The notes beneath the pieces were generated by a model that was given only the letters and a program-made list of their open reading frames with translations, searched no databases and was not told the origin of the DNA. The position numbers and the translations under genes are program-made. From Hoeflea sp. (GTDB lineage: Bacteria; Pseudomonadota; Alphaproteobacteria; Rhizobiales; Rhizobiaceae): a stretch of DNA of 58,657 nt. Shown here piece by piece: positions 26,717 to 36,783 of the stretch; position 1 is the stretch's first letter, and each line of letters begins with the position of its first letter. The stretch is from the NCBI RefSeq assembly GCF_030682515.1, contig NZ_JAUXOD010000104.1, positions 1-58,657 of the forward strand, given 5' to 3'.

Positions 26717-27493
26717 TCAGATCTTCCAGGCCGAATGCAGCGCCGCGATGCCGCCAGTGTAGTTGGTGTAGCTGACGCGGGAGAACCCGGCGCGCCCGAT
26801 CATCGCGGCGAAATCGCGCTGGCGCGGGAACTTGCGGATCGATTCGACCAGATACTGGTAAGGCTCGGCCTCGCCGGCGATGGCCTTGCCCATGGCCGGA
26901 ATGCCGTTGAACGACCAGGCATCGTAGACCCGGTCGAGGATCGGCATCTCCACCTCGGAGAATTCGAGGCAGAGAAAGCGGCCGCCGCGCCGGAGCACGC
27001 GATAGGCTTCGCGAAGCGCCTTGTCGATATCGGGCACGTTGCGGATGCCGAAGGCGATGGTGTAGGCGTCAAAGGTGTTGTCCTCGAAGGGCAGTTCCTC
27101 GGCATTGGCCTCGACGAAATCGAGGTTTTCCGTATAGCCCCTCTTGGCGGCGCGCTCGGCGCCGACGCCGAGCATCGAGCCGTTGATGTCGAGCACCGTC
27201 CCGGTGGCCTGGCGGTCGGAGGCGGCAACGATGCGGAAGGCGATGTCGCCGGTGCCGCCGGCCACGTCGAGGAACCGAAATCCGGGGCGGCGCGGCGGAT
27301 TGAGGCTCGCAACTGCCGCGTCCTTCCAGATCCGGTGCATGCCCGCCGACATGACATCGTTCATGATGTCGTAGCGCTTGGCGACCTTGTGGAAGACGTC
27401 ATTGACCAGGACCTGCTTCTCGCCATCGGCCACGGTGCGGAACCCATAGCTGGTCTGCATTCCGCCGTCGGTGGATACGCGCTGTTGTGACAT
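26717..27493 (-). CDS. ubiE: Ubiquinone/menaquinone C-methyltransferase UbiE
   Basis: A 258-residue SAM-dependent methyltransferase that methylates C2 of demethoxyubiquinol (and menaquinone precursors where they occur). It carries the UbiE signature [23 protein letters not shown], the SAM motif [12 protein letters not shown], and the second signature [30 protein letters not shown]. The ATG at 27493 is chosen over 27508, since the AGGAAAA site lies at a proper distance. It is divergent from mutM, as in most Rhizobiales, and begins the ubiE-ubiB-GNAT transcript. Confidence 0.96.
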   Translation of the reverse strand: MSQQRVSTDGGMQTSYGFRTVADGEKQVLVNDVFHKVAKRYDIMNDVMSAGMHRIWKDAAVASLNPPRRPGFRFLDVAGGTGDIAFRIVAASDRQATGTVLDINGSMLGVGAERAAKRGYTENLDFVEANAEELPFEDNTFDAYTIAFGIRNVPDIDKALREAYRVLRRGGRFLCLEFSEVEMPILDRVYDAWSFNGIPAMGKAIAGEAEPYQYLVESIRKFPRQRDFAAMIGRAGFSRVSYTNYTGGIAALHSAWKI

Positions 27494-27701
27494 CTTGTTT
27501 TCCTGCATCTCGTCCAGACGAATTCAAGCCACTCCGGGATCCCGGCCTTTTCGGCCTTGACCATAGCGGATCGGGCCGCTCCGCGCTATCTAGGCAGTAC
27601 CGGGCTGCCTGCGGCATAGCGCACCGCCTTATAGGCCAGGCCCCGGGATATTGCCACCGGGGCAGACTGCAAGGCGCCCGACAGACTGCCAGGAGACCCC
27701 A

Positions 27702-28598
27702 TTGCCCGAACTGCCCGAAGTCGAAACCGTCCGCCGCGGCCTTGAACCGGTGATGCAGGGTGCGCGATTCATGGGCGTCGAGCAGCGCCGCGCCGACCTC
27801 CGGTTTGCCTTTCCGGAGGGGTTCGCGGGCCGGCTCGAGGGCCGGCGGGTCGTCTCGCTGGGGCGGCGGGCCAAGTATCTGCTGGCTGATCTCGACGACG
27901 GCATGGTGCTGATCTGCCATCTCGGCATGTCTGGGTCCTTCAGGATCGAGACCGCGGGAGACGGGTCGCTCACACCCGGGATCTTCCACCAGGCCCGGTC
28001 GAAGGACGATCGCCACGACCATGTGGTGTTCGACATGGAAGGTCCGGCGGGCCGGGCCCGGGTGATCTACAACGACCCCAGGCGGTTCGGCTACATGGAC
28101 CTGGTCGCGCGCGCGGCCCTCGCCGAGCACGCCTGGTTCCGCGGTCTCGGCGTGGAGCCCACCGGCAACAGCCTGGACCCCGCCGATCTGGCGAAACGGC
28201 TTATTGGAAAGACGGCGCCGCTGAAGGCAGCGCTTCTCGACCAGCGCATCATCGCGGGCCTTGGCAATATCTATGTCTGCGAGGCGATGTGGCGCGCCGA
28301 ACTGTCGCCGCTCAAGCCGGCGGGGCGGCTGGTGGGCAAGACCGGCAGGCCGCGCGAGGCGCTCGTGCGGCTGACGGAGGCGATCCGCGCCGTGATCAGC
28401 GAGGCGATCGCCGCCGGCGGCTCGTCGCTCAGGGACCATATCCGCACCGACGGGACGCTTGGCTATTTCCAGCACGGATTCTCGGTTTACGACCGCGAGG
28501 GAAAGGCTTGCCCCCGCCCCGGATGTGGCGATACGGTCCGCCGCATCGTGCAAGGCGGGCGCTCGACCTTTTACTGCCCGCGCTGCCAGAAAAACTGA
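27702..28598 (+). CDS. mutM: Formamidopyrimidine-DNA glycosylase
   Basis: A 298-residue base-excision repair enzyme that removes 8-oxoguanine and formamidopyrimidines. MutM needs an N-terminal proline (Schiff base) and glutamate; the sequence [12 protein letters not shown] follows directly after a TTG codon at 27702. AGGAGA at 27691-27696 confirms this TTG as the start, so programs that require ATG would place it wrongly. The lysine region is GRRAKYLL. The C-terminal zinc finger has C-x4-C and C-x2-C (CPRPGC and CPRC). It is divergent from ubiE. Confidence 0.95.
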   Translation: MPELPEVETVRRGLEPVMQGARFMGVEQRRADLRFAFPEGFAGRLEGRRVVSLGRRAKYLLADLDDGMVLICHLGMSGSFRIETAGDGSLTPGIFHQARSKDDRHDHVVFDMEGPAGRARVIYNDPRRFGYMDLVARAALAEHAWFRGLGVEPTGNSLDPADLAKRLIGKTAPLKAALLDQRIIAGLGNIYVCEAMWRAELSPLKPAGRLVGKTGRPREALVRLTEAIRAVISEAIAAGGSSLRDHIRTDGTLGYFQHGFSVYDREGKACPRPGCGDTVRRIVQGGRSTFYCPRCQKN

Positions 28599-28658
28599 TC
28601 CGGGCCGGGAACCCATCCCCGAAAGGGGAGTTCCGATAGGTCCCAATGAGGAGATGCG

Positions 28659-29432
28659 ATGATGCTGAAGACGCTGAAGACAGAAACACGCGGCCGGGTG
28701 GCGATCGTCACGCTCAACCGGCCCGATGCGCTCAACGCGCTGAATTCGGAGCTGCTCGGCGAACTCCGCGAGACGCTGGCGCAATATGCCGCGGACGACA
28801 AGATCGGCGCCATCGTGCTGACCGGCTCGGACAAGGCCTTCGCCGCCGGCGCCGACATCAAGGAAATGCAGTCCAAGGATTATGTCAGCGCCTATATGGA
28901 GGACTTCTTCGAGGGCTGGAGCGCGGTGGCCGGGACCCGCAAGCCGGTGATCGCGGCGGTGGCCGGCTATGCGCTGGGCGGCGGCTGCGAGCTCGCCATG
29001 ATGTGCGATTTCATCATCGCCGCCGATACGGCGAAATTCGGCCAGCCGGAGATCACGCTGGGCGTCATTCCCGGCATGGGCGGCACCCAGCGGCTGACGC
29101 GCGCGGTGGGCAAGGCCAAGGCTATGGACCTGTGCCTGACCGGCAGGATGATGGACGCCGAGGAGGCCGAGCGCTCGGGCCTCGTCGCCCGCGTGGTGCC
29201 TGCCGCGGACCTGCTGGCGACGGCCACGAAGGCAGCCGAGAAGATCTCCGGATTCTCGCTGCCGGTGGCGATGATGGTCAAGGAATCGGTCAATCGCGCC
29301 GACGAGATGGCGCTCAGCGAGGGCCTGCGCTTCGAGCGGCGGCTGTTCCACTCGCTGTTTGCGACGGAAGACCAGAAGGAAGGCATGGGGGCCTTCGTGG
29401 AAAAGCGCAAGGCGCAGTTCAAGCACCGGTGA
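28659..29432 (+). CDS. Enoyl-CoA hydratase
   Basis: A 257-residue crotonase-fold enzyme that hydrates trans-2-enoyl-CoA to 3-hydroxyacyl-CoA in fatty acid beta-oxidation. The oxyanion hole residues are in [12 protein letters not shown] and [18 protein letters not shown], where the Glu of GGCE is one catalytic acid. The second is in [20 protein letters not shown]. The start at 28659 has GAGGAG 5 bases upstream. It follows mutM on the same strand and precedes rpsT, the normal rhizobial order. The exact chain-length preference is unknown. Confidence 0.94.
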   Translation: MMLKTLKTETRGRVAIVTLNRPDALNALNSELLGELRETLAQYAADDKIGAIVLTGSDKAFAAGADIKEMQSKDYVSAYMEDFFEGWSAVAGTRKPVIAAVAGYALGGGCELAMMCDFIIAADTAKFGQPEITLGVIPGMGGTQRLTRAVGKAKAMDLCLTGRMMDAEEAERSGLVARVVPAADLLATATKAAEKISGFSLPVAMMVKESVNRADEMALSEGLRFERRLFHSLFATEDQKEGMGAFVEKRKAQFKHR

Positions 29433-29473
29433 CGAATTGCCCCGGCGGGCCGCCCCCAAAGCCGATTTTCGCG

Positions 29474-29502
29474 TTGACGCACGCCGCGATACCCGGTATA
29501 GG
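29474..29502 (+). promoter_or_regulatory. Probable sigma70 promoter of rpsT
   Basis: TTGACG (29474-29479) and TATAGG (29497-29502) are separated by 17 bases, close to the housekeeping consensus. Transcription would start near 29509, leaving a leader of about 118 bases before rpsT. Confidence 0.65.
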
Positions 29503-29626
29503 CCCGCCATCGAATGGTAGCTTTCGGGCTCGCCGTGGTTTTCTCGCATTCCGGCTGTCGAAGCGACACACCTCGAAAGAGGCGCTTTCCGGTCGGAACT
29601 GAGCATGTGACACTTGAGAGGCATTC

Positions 29627-29893
29627 ATGGCCAATACAACTTCGGCAAAAAAGGCGACCCGCAAGATTGCTCGCCGCACTGACGTCAACAAGGCACGCCG
29701 TTCGCGTGTCCGCAGCTTCCTTCGCCTGGTCGAGGAAGCCATCAGCTCCGGCGATCAGACCGCCGCGGCCGCAGCCCTGAGGGCCGCACAGCCGGAACTG
29801 ATGCGCGCCGCCAACAAGGGCGTGGTTCACGCCAACACGGCCTCGCGGAAGATTTCCCGGCTGTCGAACCGGGTCAAGGCGCTGAGCGCCTGA
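29627..29893 (+). CDS. rpsT: 30S ribosomal protein S20
   Basis: An 88-residue highly basic helical protein that binds 16S rRNA early in 30S assembly. It reads [28 protein letters not shown] and later [25 protein letters not shown], normal for alphaproteobacterial S20. A GAGAGGC site precedes the ATG. It has its own promoter and is followed by a strong terminator, so it is a single-gene unit upstream of dnaA. Confidence 0.97.
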   Translation: MANTTSAKKATRKIARRTDVNKARRSRVRSFLRLVEEAISSGDQTAAAAALRAAQPELMRAANKGVVHANTASRKISRLSNRVKALSA

Positions 29894-29919
29894 TAGCCGA
29901 AATTTTCATTTGACGGCTA

Positions 29920-29946
29920 AAGGCCCGGCTTGTCCGGGCTTTTTTG
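29920..29946 (+). terminator. Intrinsic terminator of rpsT
   Basis: GCCCGG (29923-29928), loop CTTGT, CCGGGC (29934-29939), then a run of six T. This is a classic Rho-independent terminator 30 bases after the rpsT stop. Confidence 0.9.
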
Positions 29947-30655
29947 TTTTGTCCCAATGGTTTGCGCGAAACCCAAGCAAAGCCGCCGCCTTAATTGTCA
30001 CGGCTCCGTCACAGTCGCACATTTTATTTAATTATTTCAATGCCTTACGGGAGGTCCCTGATTCTGCGCGGCGCAGCCCGGACGGATTTCCCGGGCAGGC
30101 TGTCAAGGCCCTAGATTTAATATCCAAGACTTCCTCAGCGCCAAAAAAACCCCTAAGCCGCGAAAAGGCAATGAATCCAATCGACTGTTGAACGGCCGCG
30201 ATGGCACCCTGTTTCAACCTTTCCGAGTCAACCCCCAAAACGTTACTTTTTCGTAAATAAGCTGCTTGATCTGACCCTCTCATCCTGCCTAAATAACCCT
30301 CGACAAGGGGCACGGAACCGGGCGGTTCCAGGGACGCTTTTCGTGAGTATGGCAAGTGGTTTCCCATCCGCAACTTGGTGCGTGGCGCTTCTGTCAGGCA
30401 AACTCTAAAATAAACCTTCGGTTGCAAGGACGCTTCGTCGTCCTGCTGTAGGGAATTGGCCGCCTGAACTCCTGTTCTGGCGGAATGGCGAAGATGTGTC
30501 TTTTCGGCGATACGAGGTCGCCGGGGGGACCTGGACGGAGGAACGACGCGGCGGGGCGGCCGCAAGAACGGATACGAGCAGGGCGGAGACATTCCGCACC
30601 AGAGGCGGCCACCATGACGATGGCCTGAATGCGGCAACAGGGATGACCAGCGGCG
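29947..30655 (+). other. Long non-coding leader/promoter region of dnaA
   Basis: About 700 bases with no convincing gene, and distinctly more AT-rich than the surroundings in 29990-30310. The dnaA promoter should be here, but I see no clear -35/-10 pair. I also found no cluster of TTATCCACA-type boxes and no TTAA-N7-TTAA CtrA sites, so it does not look like the replication origin. The short frames in this stretch run across the AT-rich part and lack homology. Confidence 0.6.
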
Positions 30656-32212
30656 ATGCAAACACAGATGACGACAGCGCGTAAAGCGGCAGAATGGGGC
30701 GTGCAAGGCACCGCCCGACCGCTCGGCGGCGATGTTTGCCCGACGATGGACAAAGGGGCGGACATGAACAAGAACAACCAGGCCTTCGATCGGGTGACGG
30801 CGCGTCTGAAGGCGCAGGTCGGACCGGAGGTCTTCACCAGCTGGTTTGGCCGGCTGAAGCTGCAGTCGGCATCCAAAAGCGTCGTGCGCCTGTCGGTGCC
30901 GACGGCATTTTTGAAATCCTGGATCAACAACAAGTATCTTGACCAGATCAGCGCGCTGTTTGCCGAAGAGGATCCCGATATCCTCAAGGTGGAGATCGTC
31001 GTGCGCTCGGCGAGCCGGGCCAATCCCAACGCCGCCCTGCCTGAGCCCGACAGCCCGGTGCCCGCGATCCCGGCCCCGGCGTCCGTGCGCAAGGAGCAGC
31101 ACCTGTCGGTCAAGGGCGTGGGCGCGCATCTGTCGACCTTCGGCAAGGGGCACCAGCCCGCCAATGCCGTGATCGGCTCGCCGCTCGATCCGCGCTACAC
31201 CTTCGAGAACTATGTCGAGGGATCCTCCAACCGGGTGGCGCTGGCCGCGGCCAAGACCATTGCCGAGGCCGGAACCGGGTCGGTGCGCTTCAATCCGCTG
31301 TTCATCCATTCCAATGTGGGCCTGGGCAAGACCCACCTGCTGCAGGCGATCGCCGCAGCCGCCAGCCGGCACGCCCGCAATCCGCGCGTGGTCTACCTGA
31401 CGGCGGAGTATTTCATGTGGCGCTTCGCCACCGCGATCCGCGACAATGATGCGCTGTCCTTCAAGGAATCGCTGCGCAACATCGACCTGCTGGTCATCGA
31501 CGACATGCAGTTCCTGCAGGGCAAGTCGATCCAGCACGAGTTCTGCCATCTCTTGAACATGCTGCTCGATTCGGCCCGTCAGGTGGTTGTCGCCGCCGAC
31601 CGCGCGCCGTGGGAGCTGGAATCGCTCGACCCTCGTGTGCGCTCGCGGCTGCAGGGCGGCGTCGCCATCGAGATAGAGGCGCCGGACTACGAGATGCGGC
31701 TCGAGATGCTCAAGCAGCGCATGGCCATCGCCCAGATCGAGGATGGCACGCTCGACATCAGCGAGGATATCCTCGCCCATGTCGCCCAGAACATCACCGC
31801 CAGCGGGCGCGAGCTTGAGGGCGCCTTCAACCAGCTTCTGTTCCGGCGCAGTTTCGAGCCCAACCTGACGCTTGAGCGGGTCGACCAACTGCTCGGCCAC
31901 CTGGTCAATGCGGGGGAGCCCAAAAGGGTCCGGATCGAAGACATCCAGCGGGTCGTCTCGCGCCACTACAATGTCTCGCGCCAGGAGCTGGTGTCCGACC
32001 GGCGCACCCGCGTCATCGTCAAGCCGCGGCAGATCGCCATGTATCTCGCCAAGACCATGACGCCGCGCTCGTTTCCCGAAATCGGCCGCAGGTTCGGCGG
32101 ACGCGACCACACCACCGTGCTACATGCGGTGCGCAAGATCGAGGGCCTGATCGGCTCTGACACCAAACTCGGCCACGAGATCGAGCTCCTGAAGCGGCTG
32201 ATCATCGAGTAA
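30656..32212 (+). CDS. dnaA: Chromosomal replication initiator protein DnaA
   Basis: The AAA+ protein opens oriC by binding DnaA boxes. Domain I ([24 protein letters not shown]) is near the start. Domain III has Walker [10 protein letters not shown] and Walker [11 protein letters not shown]. Domain IV has the box-reading signature [20 protein letters not shown]. The frame from ATG 30656 gives 518 residues. A second ATG at 30764, with AAAGGGG just upstream, gives 482 residues and begins just before domain I, so it may be the real start. Relatives are annotated with both kinds of N-terminus. dnaN follows after 219 bases. Confidence 0.95.
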   Translation: MQTQMTTARKAAEWGVQGTARPLGGDVCPTMDKGADMNKNNQAFDRVTARLKAQVGPEVFTSWFGRLKLQSASKSVVRLSVPTAFLKSWINNKYLDQISALFAEEDPDILKVEIVVRSASRANPNAALPEPDSPVPAIPAPASVRKEQHLSVKGVGAHLSTFGKGHQPANAVIGSPLDPRYTFENYVEGSSNRVALAAAKTIAEAGTGSVRFNPLFIHSNVGLGKTHLLQAIAAAASRHARNPRVVYLTAEYFMWRFATAIRDNDALSFKESLRNIDLLVIDDMQFLQGKSIQHEFCHLLNMLLDSARQVVVAADRAPWELESLDPRVRSRLQGGVAIEIEAPDYEMRLEMLKQRMAIAQIEDGTLDISEDILAHVAQNITASGRELEGAFNQLLFRRSFEPNLTLERVDQLLGHLVNAGEPKRVRIEDIQRVVSRHYNVSRQELVSDRRTRVIVKPRQIAMYLAKTMTPRSFPEIGRRFGGRDHTTVLHAVRKIEGLIGSDTKLGHEIELLKRLIIE

Positions 32213-32431
32213 TCCGCCGCCCCATCCGATTATCCCCAGAATCCGGGTCCGGGCCGAAATGTCCGGGCCGGTTTTTGTTGCATATCAGTGGCATAATCTG
32301 CCATTTTGCACGCCCGGGCCCGGCGCGGCATGCGTCCCTTCGCGGCCCAGGCAAGTCAGACGCCTGACAGACAGAATTTGAAAGGCCTTCGCCCGCAAGG
32401 CGCGGGCCCCCAGCCAAGCGGTAGCCAGATC

Positions 32432-33550
32432 ATGCGTGTCACCCTCGAGCGTTCCAATCTCCTCAAGTCGCTGAACCACGTACATCGCGTGGTCGAGCGC
32501 CGCAACACTATCCCGATCCTGTCGAATGTGCTGCTCAGGGCCGAGGGTGCGACTCTCGACATGAAGGCGACCGACCTTGATCTCGAGATCACCGAGGCGA
32601 CGCCGGCGATGGTCGAGCAGGCGGGCGCCACCACGGTGCCGGCGCATCTGCTCTATGACATCGTGCGCAAGCTCGGCGACGGCTCGGAAGTGCTGCTGTC
32701 GACCAATCCGGACGGCGGCTCGATGACGGTTGCCTCCGGCCGGTCGAAGTTCTCGCTGCAATGCCTGCCGGAATCGGATTTTCCGGACCTGACCGCCGGC
32801 GCCTTCAGCCACACGTTCCGCCTGCCCTCGACACAGCTCAAGATGCTGATCGACCGGACCCAGTTCGCCATCTCGACGGAAGAGACGCGCTACTACCTCA
32901 ACGGCATTTTCATGCACACGATCGAAAGCGAGGGAGCGCTCAAGCTGCGCGCGGTCGCCACCGACGGCCACCGCCTGGCGCGCGCCGATGTCACCGCCCC
33001 GGCCGGCTCCGAGGGCATGCCGGGCATCATCATTCCGCGCAAGACCGTGGGCGAACTGCAGAAGCTCGTCGACAATCCCGACATCACCGTGACGGTGGAA
33101 GTCTCCGACGCCAAGATTCGCTTCACCATCGGCTCGGTGGTGCTGACCTCGAAGCTGATCGACGGCACCTTCCCCGATTACCAGCGGGTGATCCCGACCG
33201 GCAACGACAAGGAACTCACCGTCGACTGCCAGTCCTTCGCCCAGGCCGTGGACCGGGTGTCGACGATCTCGTCGGAACGCGGCCGCGCGGTCAAGCTCGC
33301 CATCGCCGACGGTCAGCTGACGCTGACGGTCAACAATCCCGATTCGGGCAGCGCCACGGAAGAACTGGCCGTGGGCTATGACCGCGATCCGCTCGAGATC
33401 GGCTTCAACGCCAAGTACCTGCTCGACATCACCAACCAGCTGTCGGGCACCGACGCGGTGTTCATGCTGGCCGATCCCGGCTCGCCGACGCTGGTGCGCG
33501 ACACCGCCGGCGACGACGCGCTCTACGTGCTGATGCCGATGCGGGTCTAG
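32432..33550 (+). CDS. dnaN: DNA polymerase III beta subunit (sliding clamp)
   Basis: The 372-residue clamp forms a ring dimer that tethers DNA polymerase III. Three repeated clamp domains are seen, starting MRVTLERSNLLKSLNHVHRVVERRNTIPILSNVLL; the central one has GIFMHTI..LRAVATDGHRLA and the end reads YVLMPMRV. The frame is open upstream to 32306, but the ATG at 32432 is the universal start. It sits between dnaA and recF in the usual order. Confidence 0.97.
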   Translation: MRVTLERSNLLKSLNHVHRVVERRNTIPILSNVLLRAEGATLDMKATDLDLEITEATPAMVEQAGATTVPAHLLYDIVRKLGDGSEVLLSTNPDGGSMTVASGRSKFSLQCLPESDFPDLTAGAFSHTFRLPSTQLKMLIDRTQFAISTEETRYYLNGIFMHTIESEGALKLRAVATDGHRLARADVTAPAGSEGMPGIIIPRKTVGELQKLVDNPDITVTVEVSDAKIRFTIGSVVLTSKLIDGTFPDYQRVIPTGNDKELTVDCQSFAQAVDRVSTISSERGRAVKLAIADGQLTLTVNNPDSGSATEELAVGYDRDPLEIGFNAKYLLDITNQLSGTDAVFMLADPGSPTLVRDTAGDDALYVLMPMRV

Positions 33551-33608
33551 GGGCTCTCTCTTTTCCGCAAAGGACTGCCAGCCGTGGCGCGGTTGCGCGG
33601 AGACTTGA

Positions 33609-34760
33609 ATGGCCCCCAGGGTGCACATCGAGAGACTGAAGCTCGCCGGGTTCCGCAATTATGCGGGCCTGTCGCTTGAGCTTGACCAGCGCCATGTGGT
33701 GCTGGCGGGCGACAATGGCGCGGGCAAGACCAATCTGATGGAAGCGCTGTCGCTGCTCACGCCCGGCCGGGGGTTCCGGCGCGCGGCCTATGGCGAGATG
33801 ATCAAGGCCGGATCGGCGCCCGCGACCGGATTCAGCGTGTTTGCCAGTCTCGAGGGCATGGCCGGACCGGTGGACATCGGCACCGGCGTCGATGGTGGCG
33901 AGGAGACCGGCGCCCGCCGGGTGCGGATCAACGGCGCGCCGGCACGCTCGACCGAGGCGCTTCTCGAACATTTGCGGCTGTTGTGGCTGACGCCGTCGAT
34001 GGACGGCCTGTTCACCGGACCCGCGGGCGACAGGCGGCGGTTTCTCGACCGGCTGGTGCTGTCGGTGGATCCGGCCCATGGCGGCCGGGCGCTCGATTAC
34101 GAACGCGCCATGCGCAGCCGCAACCGGCTGCTGTCGGAAGGCAGGGCCGACCCCGCCTGGCTCGACGGGCTTGAGGCACAGATGGTGGAGCTCGGGGTGG
34201 CGATGGCGATGGCGCGCGACGAGGTGGTGAGCCTGCTCTCCGGCCTGATCGACGACACCCAGGGGGACAGCGTGTTTCCGGCGGCCACCGTGCGGCTCGA
34301 GGGCTTTCTCGAAGACCAGGGCCTGTCGTCGGCGGGCGACCGGGAAGCCGCCTTCGCAGAGCTGCTCAGATCGGGGCGCGGCCGGGATGCGGCGGCCGGC
34401 CGGACATTGTCGGGGCCGCACCGATCGGACCTGATCGTGCATCACCGGGCCAAGGCGATGCCCGCCGCGCTGTCCTCCACAGGCGAGCAGAAGGCGCTTC
34501 TGATCGGGATCGTGCTCGGACATGCGCAGCTGGTGCGGGGCATGACCGGGCACGCGCCGATCCTGCTCCTGGACGAGATCGCCGCCCATCTTGACGAAGG
34601 CCGGCGCGAAGCGCTCTTTGACCTGATTGAGGCGCTCGACTGCCAGGCCGTCATGACCGGCACCGATGCCGGGATGTTTTCAAGCCTGGGATCGCGCGGC
34701 CGGATTTTCATGGTGGCGGATGGCCGGGTCAGCCCGCACCGGGAGATGGACCATGGATGA
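33609..34760 (+). CDS. recF: DNA replication and repair protein RecF
   Basis: A 383-residue SMC/ABC-type ATPase that loads RecA at gaps with RecO and RecR. Walker A is GDNGAGKT (34-41). The signature region is ALSSTGEQKALL and Walker B is ILLLDEIAAHLDEGRREALF. The start lies 58 bases after dnaN, and its 3' end overlaps the ThiF/MoeB-like gene by 8 bases. The long helical insertion typical of SMC coiled coils is short, as expected for RecF. Confidence 0.95.
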   Translation: MAPRVHIERLKLAGFRNYAGLSLELDQRHVVLAGDNGAGKTNLMEALSLLTPGRGFRRAAYGEMIKAGSAPATGFSVFASLEGMAGPVDIGTGVDGGEETGARRVRINGAPARSTEALLEHLRLLWLTPSMDGLFTGPAGDRRRFLDRLVLSVDPAHGGRALDYERAMRSRNRLLSEGRADPAWLDGLEAQMVELGVAMAMARDEVVSLLSGLIDDTQGDSVFPAATVRLEGFLEDQGLSSAGDREAAFAELLRSGRGRDAAAGRTLSGPHRSDLIVHHRAKAMPAALSSTGEQKALLIGIVLGHAQLVRGMTGHAPILLLDEIAAHLDEGRREALFDLIEALDCQAVMTGTDAGMFSSLGSRGRIFMVADGRVSPHREMDHG

Positions 34761-35514
34761 AGCTCCTCTGAACCCAGACGAGGTGGCGCGTTATGCCCGC
34801 CATATCGTGTTGGCCGAAATCGGCGGCAGCGGCCAGCAGAAGCTCAAGGCCGCGCGCGTGCTGGTGCTGGGCGCGGGCGGACTCGGCTCGCCGGTGCTGA
34901 GCTATCTCGCGGCCGCGGGCGTGGGGCTCATTGGCATCGTCGACGACGACCAGGTGTCGCTGTCCAACCTGCAGCGCCAGATCCTGCATGACACCGCTGC
35001 AATCGGCATGGCCAAGACCGAGAGTGCGGCCCGCGCGCTCCGTCGGCTCAATCCGCACACGCGTGTGGTCACCCATGAGACGCGGCTCACGGCCGACAAC
35101 GCCGTCGATATTCTCACGGCCTACGACATGGTGGTGGACGGGTCGGACAATTTCGAGACCCGCTACCTTCTGGCCGACACCTGCGAGCGGCTCGAGATCC
35201 CGCTGGTCACCGCTGCTGTCGGGCGCTTCGATGGCTCGGTCACGGTGCTCATGCCCTATGCCATCAATGCCGAGGGACGGCCCTGCCCGCGATACCGCGA
35301 CCTGTTTCCCGAAGCGCCGCCGGCCGGACTGGTGCCCTCCTGCGCCGAGGCCGGGGTGATCGGCGCGCTCACCGGCGTGATCGGCACTCTGGAGGCGATG
35401 GAGGTGATCAAGCTGATCACCGGCGCGGGCGAGCCGCTCATCGGGCGGCTGTTGCTCTACGACGGGCTCAACGCGAGCTTCCAGACGGTGCGCTACAAGC
35501 GGAAGGGTGATTAG
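34753..35514 (+). CDS. moeB: ThiF/MoeB-like adenylyltransferase
   Basis: A 253-residue protein that adenylates the C-terminal glycine of a sulfur-carrier protein (MoaD or ThiS type) for molybdopterin or thiamine synthesis. It has the Rossmann loop VLVLGAGGLGSPVLSYLAAAGVG, the DDDQVSLSNLQRQ and DGSDNFETRYLLAD motifs, and SCAEAGVIGALTG with the reactive-type cysteine. The paired CxxC zinc motifs of E. coli MoeB are not seen: only one cysteine occurs (RPCPRYRDLFPEAP), and the C-terminal pair is absent. This zinc-free form may be common in relatives. The start overlaps recF. The target carrier (MoaD or ThiS) is uncertain. Confidence 0.85.
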   Translation: MDEAPLNPDEVARYARHIVLAEIGGSGQQKLKAARVLVLGAGGLGSPVLSYLAAAGVGLIGIVDDDQVSLSNLQRQILHDTAAIGMAKTESAARALRRLNPHTRVVTHETRLTADNAVDILTAYDMVVDGSDNFETRYLLADTCERLEIPLVTAAVGRFDGSVTVLMPYAINAEGRPCPRYRDLFPEAPPAGLVPSCAEAGVIGALTGVIGTLEAMEVIKLITGAGEPLIGRLLLYDGLNASFQTVRYKRKGD

Positions 35515-36515
35515 TTCCTCAGTGGCAGCACGCGGTCGGGCGGGCGGTGGCCGTCGAAGAAGGTGCGGATGTTGATGATGACCTTGTCGCCCATGTCGAT
35601 GCGGCCTTCGATGGTGGCCGAGCCCATGTGCGGCAGCAGCACCACCTTGCCCTCCGTGGCGAGCTTGACCAGGCGCTTGTCCACCGCCGGCTCATGCTCG
35701 AAGACATCGAGGCCGGCGCCCGACAAGCGGCCATCCTTGAGCGCCTTGATCAGCGCGTCCTCGTCGATGATGCCGCCGCGGGCGGTGTTGACGATATAGG
35801 CGCCGGGCTTCATCAGCTCGAGCCTGCGGGCCGAGAGCAGATGGAAGGTGGCGGGCGTCGACGGGCAATTGACCGAGACGATGTCGACGCGCGCCAGCAT
35901 CTGGTCGAGACTGTCCCAGTAGGTGGCCTCCAGCCGATCCTCGGTGTCAGGATCGACGCGGCGGCGATTGTGGTAATGGATCGACAGGCCGAAGGCCTTG
36001 GCGCGGCGGGCGACGGCTGAGCCGATACGGCCCATGCCGATGATGCCGAGCCGCTTGCCGCCGATGCGGTGGCCGAGCATCCAGGTGGGCGACCAGCCCT
36101 TCCAGACGCCACCGGAGCCGACGATGACATTGGCGCCCTCCGTGAGCCGCCGCGGCACGGCGAGCATCAGCGCCATGGTCATGTCGGCGGTGTCGTCGGA
36201 GAGAACATTGGGGGTGTTGGTGACGGTGATGCCCTTCTTCTGGGCCGCCTCGACATCGATATTGTCGACGCCATTGCCGAAATTGGCGATCAGCTTCATC
36301 TGCGGGCCGGCCTGCTCGATCAGCGCGGCGTTGATCTTGTCGGTCACGGTCGGCACCAGCACGTCGGCCGCGCGCATCGCAGCCACCAGTTCGGGCTGGG
36401 TGCGGGGGACGTCGGTGATGTTGAGTTCGGCGTCAAACAGCTCGCGCATGCGGGTCTCGACGGCATCCGGCAGGCGGCGGGTAATGTAGACCTTGGGTTT
36501 TTTTCTGTTTTGCAT
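35511..36515 (-). CDS. D-2-hydroxyacid dehydrogenase (glyoxylate/hydroxypyruvate reductase type)
   Basis: A 334-residue NAD(P)H-dependent enzyme. The nucleotide loop is GKRLGIIGMGRIGSAVARRAKAFG, followed by HYHNRRRVD, where Arg residues suggest NADPH. The catalytic Arg, Glu and His are in NTARGGIIDEDAL, DVFEHEP and LLPHMGSAT. It reduces glyoxylate or hydroxypyruvate to glycolate or glycerate. The start at 36515 is preferred to 36551, the 12 codons between being unconserved. Its stop overlaps the stop of the ThiF/MoeB-like gene (35511-35514), so the genes converge without a spacer. Confidence 0.9.
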   Translation of the reverse strand: MQNRKKPKVYITRRLPDAVETRMRELFDAELNITDVPRTQPELVAAMRAADVLVPTVTDKINAALIEQAGPQMKLIANFGNGVDNIDVEAAQKKGITVTNTPNVLSDDTADMTMALMLAVPRRLTEGANVIVGSGGVWKGWSPTWMLGHRIGGKRLGIIGMGRIGSAVARRAKAFGLSIHYHNRRRVDPDTEDRLEATYWDSLDQMLARVDIVSVNCPSTPATFHLLSARRLELMKPGAYIVNTARGGIIDEDALIKALKDGRLSGAGLDVFEHEPAVDKRLVKLATEGKVVLLPHMGSATIEGRIDMGDKVIINIRTFFDGHRPPDRVLPLRN

Positions 36516-36783
36516 TGTGGTGAGGTCCGGCGTTGAGAGCTCTTTAACCAAACTCGGCGACTATGGCGGGTGCGTTATGCTTTTTCTAACAGACCCTCCG
36601 GCGATGACAATCCAAAGCGCCCGGATTGATGTTTAAAAAGCGCCGCGACACGGGCCGCGCCCTCCCCGGTGGCTGCGCCCGTCGCGACGAGCGCGCCTGG
36701 CCCCGCAGCCCGTCGAACCGGCGCGCGAGGGGGGCGGAGCCTGAACAACGGACCCTCGGCGTCCAAACCAAAAGGTGTGAGTC

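Noticed and set aside
32229-32240. TTATCCCCA, one base from a DnaA box, in the dnaA-dnaN gap
   Set aside because: A single imperfect copy; no cluster and no AT-rich unwinding stretch beside it, so no origin is called here.
32240-32275. GTCCGGGCC repeat followed by TTTTTG after dnaA, as a terminator
   Set aside because: The two copies are direct rather than inverted repeats, so a stable hairpin is not evident.
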